Assembly (NCBI GenBank): GCA_964563975.1
Contig: CAZLZJ010000061.1
Location: 1 to 12,822 of the forward strand
DNA: 12,822 nt
Direction: 5' to 3'
Origin: JAAYJR01 sp964563975
GTDB lineage: Bacteria > Bacteroidota > Bacteroidia > Bacteroidales > Prolixibacteraceae
Below, in pieces: positions 7,278-12,822 of the stretch; positions within the stretch are counted from its first letter, which is position 1, and every line of letters begins with the position of its first letter. The position numbers and the translations under genes were made by a program. Under the pieces are notes generated by a model. The model had not been told where the DNA came from. It searched no databases and saw only the letters and a program-made list of their open reading frames with translations.

Positions 7278-8510
7278 ATGGCTCTTAATTATATCTGGAT
7301 ATTCTTTTTTGTTTCGGCTTTTGTCATTGGACTTGCCAGATTAATACTATTTGGTGATACAGAGGTGTTTCCCAATATGGTTAATTCAACTTTTGAAATG
7401 GCTAAAAGCGGATTTGAAATTTCACTTGGGCTGACCGGCGTTCTGACTTTGTGGATGGGAGTAATGAAAATAGGAGAGAAGGGTGGAGTGGTAAATGTTT
7501 TTAGCAGGGTAATCGGCCCTTTTTTTAATAAATTGTTTCCTGAACTCGGTAAGTCACATCCGGCATATAGTTCAATTATGATGAATATTGCAGCAAATAT
7601 GCTCAATCTGGATAATGCTGCCACACCAACAGGATTGCAGGCTATGCAGGAGATGCAGAAATCAAATCCCGATAAGCGGGTTGCTTCAGATGCACAGATA
7701 ATGTTTTTGGTGTTAAATACTTCGGGATTGACTTTACTGCCGATCAGTATTATGGTTTATCGGGCACAATTAGGTGCTGTTAACCCTTCCGATATTTTTA
7801 TCCCTGTACTTTTGGCAACTTACTTTTCGACACTTGCCGGATTGATATCAGTTTCAATATATCAGAAAATAAATCTTTTTGACAAGATCATATTATTATA
7901 TCTTGGAGGAATTACTCTTGTAATTGCGGCTATAATCTGGTATTTCTCAACTCTTGATAAAGAATCTGTAGCTCTTGTTTCAAGTATAGCCAGTAATATT
8001 ATCCTTTTTTCAGTGATTATTACTTTTATTGTGATGGGAATTGTTAAAAAGGTTAATGTTTATGAAGCATTTATAGATGGAGCAAAAGAGGGATTTAAAA
8101 CGGCAGTGAAAATTATTCCTTACCTTGTGGCTATCCTTGTGGCTATTGGGGTATTCCGGGCTTCGGGTGCAATGGAATGGACAATAGCCGGATTTACATC
8201 ATTGTTTGAATTTGCCGGCATTAACACAGATTTTACTCCTGCCCTGCCTACTGCATTTATGAAGCCTCTTAGTGGCAGCGGAGCCCGGGGAATGATGGTT
8301 GATGCAATGACTGCTTACGGGGCTGATTCTTTTGTAGGCAGGGTGGCCAGTATTGTTCAGGGTGCTACAGATACTACATTTTATATTCTTGCCGTATATT
8401 TCGGATCTGTTGGTATTAAGAAAACAAGGTATGCAGTTATTTGCGGGCTTATTGCTGATTTTGCAGGCATTACCGCAGCTATTTTAATGGCATATCTTTT
8501 CTTTTATTAA
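7278..8510 (+). CDS. SpmA-SpmB fused nucleoside-recognition (Gate) membrane protein
   Basis: Polytopic inner-membrane protein of 410 residues. The N-terminal half (about 1-200) resembles SpmA, with MMNIAANMLNLDNAATPTGLQAM and SGLTLLPISIMVYRA. The C-terminal half (about 265-410) resembles SpmB, with KIIPYLVAILVAIGVFRASGA, AFMKPLSGSGARGMMVDAM and GATDTTFYILAVYFGSVG. Both halves carry the Gate/nucleoside-recognition fold. In Bacillus, SpmA and SpmB are separate proteins needed for spore core dehydration; fused versions are common in non-sporulating Bacteroidota, where the role and solute are unknown. A transport or channel role is an inference from the fold. ATG 7278 is the start, 38 bases after the TPR gene, with no clear promoter between. 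The 3' end converges on kdsA with a 13-base gap. Confidence 0.88.
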   Translation: MALNYIWIFFFVSAFVIGLARLILFGDTEVFPNMVNSTFEMAKSGFEISLGLTGVLTLWMGVMKIGEKGGVVNVFSRVIGPFFNKLFPELGKSHPAYSSIMMNIAANMLNLDNAATPTGLQAMQEMQKSNPDKRVASDAQIMFLVLNTSGLTLLPISIMVYRAQLGAVNPSDIFIPVLLATYFSTLAGLISVSIYQKINLFDKIILLYLGGITLVIAAIIWYFSTLDKESVALVSSIASNIILFSVIITFIVMGIVKKVNVYEAFIDGAKEGFKTAVKIIPYLVAILVAIGVFRASGAMEWTIAGFTSLFEFAGINTDFTPALPTAFMKPLSGSGARGMMVDAMTAYGADSFVGRVASIVQGATDTTFYILAVYFGSVGIKKTRYAVICGLIADFAGITAAILMAYLFFY

Positions 8511-8523
8511 ATGTCTTGTATTA

Positions 8524-9342
8524 TTAAAGCTGTGCTGTTGCTTTTTTTAAAATTATAAGCTTTTTCAATAGTGGTTCAAGCAGGTCAAGCTTAAGCATAT
8601 TTGCGCCGTCTGATCTGGCTGTGGAGGGATCAGGGTGCGTTTCAACAAATATACCGTCTGCACCAACAGCAATACCCGCACGCGCAATGGTTTCTATTAA
8701 TTCAGGCTTTCCGCCGGTTATTCCTTCCGATTGGTTCGGCTGCTGGAGTGAATGGGTAATGTCGAGTATTACAGGAGTGCCAAATTTCTGCATGGCAGGA
8801 ATCCCCCGAAAGTCAACTATCAGATCCTGATACCCAAAAGAGGTTCCTCTTTCAGTAACCATTATCCGGTTATTGCCGGAGTCTCTTACTTTTTGGATAG
8901 CAAATTTCATTGCTTCGGGCGATAAAAACTGTCCCTTTTTTATGTTTACCGTTTTTCCTGTTTTTGCAGCTGCTATCAGAAGGTCGGTCTGTCTGCACAG
9001 AAAAGCAGGTATCTGAAGTACATCTGCATAGTTTGCAACAACTTCTGCTTCACCGGGAGAGTGGATATCCGTTATTACCGGCATATTAAAGAGCTTTCCT
9101 GCTTTTTGAAGAATGGTAAGAGCTTTTTTATCGCCGATACCGGTGAAGGAATCAATTCTTGAGCGGTTGGCTTTTCTGTATGAACCTTTAAAAATAAAAG
9201 GGATATTCAGCAAATCGGTAATTTTTGATATTCGTTCTGCTATCTGCATTGTTGTTTTTTCATTTTCAATGGCGCAAGGACCTGCAATTAACAGGAAATT
9301 GCCTGAACCGGTATATTTCAGATTTTCAATATTTGAGATCAT
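8524..9342 (-). CDS. kdsA: 3-deoxy-8-phosphooctulonate synthase, metal-dependent type
   Basis: Cytoplasmic enzyme that condenses arabinose 5-phosphate with phosphoenolpyruvate to make Kdo 8-phosphate, the first dedicated step to the Kdo of the LPS inner core. At 272 residues it has normal length. Family motifs are FKGSYRKANRS, PVITDIHSPGEAEVV, LQIPAFLCRQTDLL, VNIKKGQFLSPEAM, ERGTSFGY and VETHPDP. C23 in LIAGPCAIE, H197 in DITHSL, E234 in VETHP and D245 in ARSDGAN line up, all with the same offset of 12, with the four metal ligands known in the Aquifex aeolicus enzyme (C11, H185, E222, D233). E. coli KdsA has Asn at the Cys position and needs no metal, so this is the metal-dependent class. It has its own promoter at 9365-9395 and stands alone; no other Kdo gene is in the window. 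Confidence 0.97.
   Translation of the reverse strand: MISNIENLKYTGSGNFLLIAGPCAIENEKTTMQIAERISKITDLLNIPFIFKGSYRKANRSRIDSFTGIGDKKALTILQKAGKLFNMPVITDIHSPGEAEVVANYADVLQIPAFLCRQTDLLIAAAKTGKTVNIKKGQFLSPEAMKFAIQKVRDSGNNRIMVTERGTSFGYQDLIVDFRGIPAMQKFGTPVILDITHSLQQPNQSEGITGGKPELIETIARAGIAVGADGIFVETHPDPSTARSDGANMLKLDLLEPLLKKLIILKKATAQL
8526..8548 (+). terminator. Weak possible terminator of the Gate protein gene
   Basis: AAAGC at 8526-8530 can pair with GCTTT at 8540-8544 across a nine-base loop, and a run of seven T (8542-8548) follows. The stem is short and lies inside the 3' end of kdsA, so support is thin. It is the only terminator-like structure near the end of the plus-strand unit. Confidence 0.2.
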
Positions 9343-9364
9343 AATGAGTTATTAAAATAATAGA

Positions 9365-9395
9365 CAAATGTAATCAGGCGGATTGTTAATGCAAA
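9365..9395 (-). promoter_or_regulatory. Consensus Bacteroidota promoter of kdsA
   Basis: Read on the minus strand, a perfect -33 TTTG (9392-9395) is followed after exactly 19 bases by a perfect -7 TACATTTG (9365-9372), matching TTTG-N19-TAnnTTTG. Transcription should begin near 9358, about 16 bases before the kdsA ATG, so the leader is very short. This is the best promoter in the window and fits a constitutive envelope gene. Confidence 0.75.
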
Positions 9396-9432
9396 AAAGT
9401 AATAGAGCAAAATCGTTAATTGATCAGGCAGG

Positions 9433-9525
9433 ATGAAAAAAATTAAAATGTTAAGTGGAAAACAGATTCTTTCAATTTCTTTTATAAATTTACCACCGGC
9501 ATCGGTTGTTGTGGCGGCCGGTTGA
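9433..9525 (+). CDS. Possible 30-residue small ORF upstream of the FAD oxidoreductase
   Basis: ATG 9433 is preceded by a purine-rich AGGCAGG, unusual here, and opens a 30-codon frame ending in TGA. The peptide starts MKKIKML and ends PPASVVVAAG. It has a basic start and a mildly hydrophobic tail, but no family is recognisable. Its last codons lie in the GC-rich inverted repeat at 9495-9522. It may be a chance ORF, a short leader peptide, or a real small protein; I lean to chance. Confidence 0.15.
   Translation: MKKIKMLSGKQILSISFINLPPASVVVAAG
9495..9522. repeat. GC-rich inverted repeat upstream of the FAD oxidoreductase
   Basis: ACCGGC at 9495-9500 is the reverse complement of GCCGGT at 9517-9522, with 16 bases between. 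A smaller ACCG/CGGT pair (9495-9498 and 9503-9506) and the palindrome CGGCCG (9515-9520) are nested in it. It stands out in an otherwise AT-rich gap and covers the place where a -33 box for the downstream -7 element would lie, so it could bind a regulator. Confidence 0.35.
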
Positions 9526-9537
9526 GTGTAAATTCCA

Positions 9538-9545
9538 TATTTTTG
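9538..9545 (+). promoter_or_regulatory. Possible -7 element of the FAD oxidoreductase gene
   Basis: TATTTTTG fits TAnnTTTG and ends 34 bases before the ATG at 9580. No TTTG is present 19-21 bases upstream; that place is taken by the GC-rich inverted repeat. A promoter without a -33 box beside a palindrome suggests one that needs an activator, which is inference. Confidence 0.4.
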
Positions 9546-9579
9546 ATTAGTTTATGTTCAGATAATTAAAAAATTTTAA

Positions 9580-11367
9580 ATGATGAAAATACCATTTTTT
9601 TATATATTGCTGTTGTTATCCTTTTCATTGGTGAATGCTCAAAATGCTCCTTCTGTTCTGGTTGAAGCCGAGAGTTTTGATAACAAGGGAGGCTGGGTTG
9701 TAGATCAGCAGTTTATTCCTGCAATGGGTTCACCTTATCTTCTTGCCCATGGTATGGGTGAACCTGTAGAGAATGCCTCTACAACTATCCGGTTTCCTGA
9801 GAGTGGTGATTATTTTTTCTGGGTCAGGACAAAAGACTGGATACCCGCCAGGCCTGAAACGCCGGGTATTTTTAAAATTATTTTTGATGGTGAGGCGTTT
9901 CCCCGAATATTTGGAGTTAACAATGGGTGGCAATGGGTTCCCGGAGGTAGCGTGACTGTTAATAATTCAGGTAAATTAGTAATTGAGCTGGAGGATCTTA
10001 CAGGGTTTGAAGGCAGGTGTGATGCAATATATTTTTCAAAAGAGAGAGACGATACTCCTCCTTCCGGCCTGGAAGAGATGACAGCCTGGAGAAAACAGAA
10101 GTCAGGCACTCCTCCTCCTGTTAATGCAGGTAAGTTTGATCTGGTTGTTGTGGGAGGGGGTCTGGCAGGATGCGGATCTGCTGTTGCGGCAGCAAGGCAC
10201 GGATTAAAAGTTGCTCTTATAAATGACAGGCCTGTCCTTGGAGGCAATGCAAGCAAAGAGATTCGAGTGCACACCGAGGGTCTTGAATTTTATACTATAG
10301 TTCAGGAGTTGAATACAGTTCATTATCCTAATGGCGATGATGCTGCAATTGTTGCAAATGATACAATTGAGATGGTTGTCAGGGCAGAAAAAAATATTTC
10401 TGTATATCCGGATACAAGAGCGTTTTTTGTACATAAAAATGAAAACAGGATAACTGCGGTTGATTGTTTTAATATTGAAACACATGAAGAAACCCGCTTT
10501 GAGGCTCCGCTTTTTGTTGATGCCACAGGAGATGGATGGATTGGTTATTGGGCAGGGTGTGAAGTGAGGATGGGAAGAGAGGCACGCAGTGAGTTTAATG
10601 AATCTCTGGCTCCGGAAATGGCCGACAGCATGACTATGGGAAATACTATTTTATGGAACTCCATATATGTTGACGATGCTGATGCCGGCTATGGTGAGAA
10701 TCCTAAAAATATTGGTTTTCAGGAAGTGCCGTGGGCAATGGATGTTGCAAAAGATTATAAATCTACCCGGGGCGAATGGTTTTGGGAATATGGATTGACA
10801 AAAAATACCATTTATGATGCTGAAGAGATTAGAGACCACTTGTTTCGTGCAATATACGGTAATTGGTATAATGTAAAACAGGATCCTGCAAATGCCGGGC
10901 TCAGGCTTCAGTGGATAGCATACATTGCCGGCAAAAGAGAGTCAAGACGGATAATGGGAGATTATATTCTTAAAGAGAGTGATATCCTTGAGAAGCCTGA
11001 TTTTGAAGATGGTTTTGTTGAAGAGGTCCGCTCAATTGATATTCATTATCCCCGGGATGGAAAATATGATTTTTTGAGTGAGGCTGTTTTTACTAAGATT
11101 GAGCAGTATAAAATACCGTATCGCTGTCTCTACTCTAAAGATATTGACAATTTATTTATGGCCGGCAGATGTTTTTCAGCAACACATGTGGGATTAGGCA
11201 GTCCACGGGTAATGCACACAACGACCCAAATGGGAGTTGTAACCGGGTATGCTGCCGCAGTCTGTATTGAAAATAACTGTACTCCAAGAGATGTATATAA
11301 ATACCATTTGGATACAATGCGTGAGCGATTAAATAAAATTAAATCCGGAGCAGAGTTTAAACATTAG
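9580..11367 (+). CDS. Exported FAD-dependent oxidoreductase with carbohydrate-binding-like N-terminus
   Basis: Protein of 595 residues. A Sec-type signal peptide (residues 1-20, ending VNAQ) has no twin arginine. Residues about 25-152 form a beta-sandwich-like region resembling CBM6/35-type or related domains (VLVEAESFDNKGGW, SGDYFFWVRTKDW, LVIELEDLTGF, CDAIYFS). From residue 186 comes an FAD_oxidored-type flavoprotein: GxGxxG at G192-G194-G197, GGNASKEIRVH, DATGDG (314-319), and the C-terminal NLFMAGRCFSATHVGLGSPR (524 on) with TTQMGVVTGYAAA. Homologues are often found in polysaccharide-utilisation settings, but the substrate is unproven; an oxidised sugar or glycoside is a reasonable guess given the N-terminal domain. 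It converges with an exported Gfo/Idh/MocA dehydrogenase and shares its terminator. Sec export of a flavin enzyme implies loading of FAD after export, which is unusual. Confidence 0.88.
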   Translation: MMKIPFFYILLLLSFSLVNAQNAPSVLVEAESFDNKGGWVVDQQFIPAMGSPYLLAHGMGEPVENASTTIRFPESGDYFFWVRTKDWIPARPETPGIFKIIFDGEAFPRIFGVNNGWQWVPGGSVTVNNSGKLVIELEDLTGFEGRCDAIYFSKERDDTPPSGLEEMTAWRKQKSGTPPPVNAGKFDLVVVGGGLAGCGSAVAAARHGLKVALINDRPVLGGNASKEIRVHTEGLEFYTIVQELNTVHYPNGDDAAIVANDTIEMVVRAEKNISVYPDTRAFFVHKNENRITAVDCFNIETHEETRFEAPLFVDATGDGWIGYWAGCEVRMGREARSEFNESLAPEMADSMTMGNTILWNSIYVDDADAGYGENPKNIGFQEVPWAMDVAKDYKSTRGEWFWEYGLTKNTIYDAEEIRDHLFRAIYGNWYNVKQDPANAGLRLQWIAYIAGKRESRRIMGDYILKESDILEKPDFEDGFVEEVRSIDIHYPRDGKYDFLSEAVFTKIEQYKIPYRCLYSKDIDNLFMAGRCFSATHVGLGSPRVMHTTTQMGVVTGYAAAVCIENNCTPRDVYKYHLDTMRERLNKIKSGAEFKH

Positions 11368-11395
11368 TTTGATGTAACTCTTACAGGCAGATATA

Positions 11396-11424
11396 AAAAC
11401 CAAGAGGTATGACCTCTTGGTTTT
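11396..11424. terminator. Bidirectional intrinsic terminator, perfect 13-bp hairpin
   Basis: Bases 11396-11408 are perfectly complementary to 11412-11424, closing a three-base ATG loop. The stem begins with AAAA and ends with TTTT around a GC-containing core (CCAAGAGG/CCTCTTGG), so either strand gives a hairpin ending in a short U run. It lies 28 bases after the FAD oxidoreductase stop and 12 bases after the Gfo/Idh/MocA stop, and should serve both. Confidence 0.85.
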
Positions 11425-11436
11425 AGAAATTTCAGA

Positions 11437-12741
11437 TTAATATTTGGTATAATCCCATTTGCCTCTGTATGGCCTTCCTACCATAAGGTTAGCATAATCA
11501 TCTCCGGAGAATTTTTCTGCCACGGGATCCCAAAGTAATGGTCTTCGCAATTCATATGCAATATTTATCACATTGCAAACTGAAGCTGTACGGTGTCCTG
11601 TTTCAACATCAGCCACAGGCTTAGTTCTGTTTCTGATGGCATCAATCCAGTCCTGATAGTGATTATTACTTACATATACACGCTTATCACTTTTTTTGAG
11701 TTCATCTTTTGCAAGTTTTTCATCAGGATAAGTGCGTATAAAAGTCCGGCTTACTTCAACTCTTCCTTCAGTGCCGACAAATTGTACTGCACTGCTGTCC
11801 TTTTTTGTTCCCCACTGCTTATGGTTTACCCGTACGCCATTTTCATAAATCATTGATAAACCATCATCTTTTTCCTGATCTTCGGGGGGAATAAACTGAA
11901 GCGGTCCTGATTTGTCCATATCAAGCCCCCATTGGGCAATATCAAACATATGGGCTCCCCAGTCGGTTATCAGTCCGCCGCCAAAGTCTCTGTAGCCGCG
12001 CCACCATGCCCATGGACCATTTACATCAGAGGGGGCAAAAATCTCATTAAAACCTCTGTAAAGGGAGGGGCCGATCCATTCATTCCAGTCAAGTCCCTCA
12101 GGTACGGGTTCTGTCGGAAGGTCGCACTGTTTTACCGGTTCTCCAACGCTTATATTAATTTCTTTAATCTCTCCGATATAACCATTACGTACCAGTTCTA
12201 CGGCATGCCTGAAGTCTCTCCACGACCGTTGCATACTTCCTGTTTGAAATACCCTGTCATATTTTCTGGTGGCATTAACCATAGCCCTGCCTTCAGCAAC
12301 AGTAAGAGCAAGAGGTTTTTCGCAGTAAATGTCTTTACCGGCTTTTGCCGCATCTACTGCCATTTGCGCATGCCAGTGGTCGGGCGATGCAATTACTACG
12401 GCATCAATATCTTTTCTTTCAAGTAACTCTCTGTAATAGTGATATTTGTCAACTTTTGCATTTATTCCTTTTTTAGAGTTGTTGTTTATAGCGGCTTCGA
12501 CAAATTGCTCTAATTTTTTCTTATAAACATCGCAAGCGGCAACAGTTACTGTTCCCTTGCACTTGCCAATGCTGTTTAACAGGGTGTACACCTGTTTGCC
12601 TACACCAATAAAGCCTAAATTAATGCGATCGTTAGCAGCAACAAAACCTTTACCACCCAATACGTGCCGCGGAATGATGGTCATTGCTGCTGCCCCTGTT
12701 GCAGCTTTACCAATGAAATTTCTACGATTAATTATATTCAT
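11437..12741 (-). CDS. Tat-exported Gfo/Idh/MocA-family oxidoreductase
   Basis: NAD(P)-dependent sugar-type dehydrogenase of 434 residues. The N-terminus has a twin-arginine signal (R6-R7 in NRRNFIGKAA, then a hydrophobic ATGAAAMTII), so the protein is folded with its cofactor in the cytoplasm and exported by Tat. The Rossmann domain shows GFIGVGKQ (43-50), ACD at 69-71 and SPDHWH (119-124); the family's EKP motif is E141-K142-P143. The substrate domain has GGGLITDWGAHMFDIAQWGL, with the His and Asp of the usual HxxD pair. Family members oxidise or reduce sugars, inositols and glycosides; exported ones in Bacteroidota and Planctomycetes have been linked to 3-keto-glycoside chemistry. No regulator, glycosidase or DUF1080 partner is in view. 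The ATG at 12741 is preferred because it gives the Tat signal directly. Nothing matching TAnnTTTG was found upstream. Confidence 0.93.
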   Translation of the reverse strand: MNIINRRNFIGKAATGAAAMTIIPRHVLGGKGFVAANDRINLGFIGVGKQVYTLLNSIGKCKGTVTVAACDVYKKKLEQFVEAAINNNSKKGINAKVDKYHYYRELLERKDIDAVVIASPDHWHAQMAVDAAKAGKDIYCEKPLALTVAEGRAMVNATRKYDRVFQTGSMQRSWRDFRHAVELVRNGYIGEIKEINISVGEPVKQCDLPTEPVPEGLDWNEWIGPSLYRGFNEIFAPSDVNGPWAWWRGYRDFGGGLITDWGAHMFDIAQWGLDMDKSGPLQFIPPEDQEKDDGLSMIYENGVRVNHKQWGTKKDSSAVQFVGTEGRVEVSRTFIRTYPDEKLAKDELKKSDKRVYVSNNHYQDWIDAIRNRTKPVADVETGHRTASVCNVINIAYELRRPLLWDPVAEKFSGDDYANLMVGRPYRGKWDYTKY

Positions 12742-12779
12742 ATTTTATTGTTATTGATTTATAATAATTGTAAAAATGG

Positions 12780-12800
12780 TTGATTTTTTTTTTTAATCAA
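12780..12800. repeat. Short inverted repeat around an 11-T run upstream of the Gfo/Idh/MocA gene
   Basis: TTGATT (12780-12785) and AATCAA (12795-12800) are reverse complements and enclose a run that brings the T tract to 11 bases (12784-12794). It lies 38 bases upstream of the minus-strand start codon. It may affect promoter bending or spacing on the minus strand (where it is an A tract), or belong to a gene beyond the window. Homopolymers this long can vary in length. Confidence 0.3.
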
Positions 12801-12822
12801 AATGAAACGAATATGAAAATTT

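Noticed and set aside
9343..9579. Riboswitch or structured RNA ahead of the FAD gene
   Set aside because: No known riboswitch core was recognisable, and the predicted transcript start near 9552 would leave too short a leader.
9810..10526. Several minus-strand open frames within the FAD oxidoreductase
   Set aside because: They lie opposite a well-supported gene, overlap each other and show no domain or signal.
11932..12426. A 164-codon plus-strand frame inside the Gfo/Idh/MocA gene
   Set aside because: It is antisense to conserved family motifs and reads as a composition-driven shadow.

Overview
The window looks like a piece of a Bacteroidota chromosome, most likely from the Bacteroidales/Marinilabiliales side, though the exact taxon cannot be fixed from sequence alone. 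The DNA is AT-rich, start codons lack Shine-Dalgarno sites, and several genes have the Bacteroidota -7 element TAnnTTTG just upstream. There is also a SusC-type TonB plug domain, a Kdo synthase (Gram-negative LPS), and a tRNA gene without an encoded CCA tail. All genes appear intact. I see no insertion sequence, integrase, CRISPR array or phage gene.

Layout. (1) 47-970 (+) is a PPP-type metallophosphoesterase. (2) 1018-1178 (+) holds a promoter, an imperfect leader hairpin and tRNA-Asp(GTC). (3) 1190-5137 is a minus-strand block read from right to left: exported papain-like C1 peptidase, a probable outer-membrane protein 5 bases downstream, a membrane-anchored family 2 glycosyltransferase, and a short SusC-like protein with a plug but no barrel. 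(4) An AT-rich divergent promoter region at 5138-5298 separates this block from plus-strand genes: a large exported TPR protein and an SpmA-SpmB-like nucleoside-recognition (Gate) membrane protein. (5) kdsA (8524-9342, minus) converges on the Gate gene and has a very good promoter of its own. (6) 9580-12741 holds two convergent exported oxidoreductases, a FAD-dependent one with an N-terminal carbohydrate-binding-like domain and a Tat-exported Gfo/Idh/MocA dehydrogenase. A perfect 13-bp hairpin between them can terminate both.

Most products are predicted to act in the envelope: exported protease, outer-membrane protein, plug protein, TPR protein, lipid-linked sugar transferase, LPS sugar synthesis and periplasmic sugar-type oxidoreductases. 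I found no clear new defence or mobile system. The best candidates for unfamiliar biology are the C1 peptidase/outer-membrane protein pair, the barrel-less plug protein and the exported FAD/NAD oxidoreductase pair. Start sites were often moved inward from the longest open frame, because the extensions begin with TTG or precede an obvious signal peptide.
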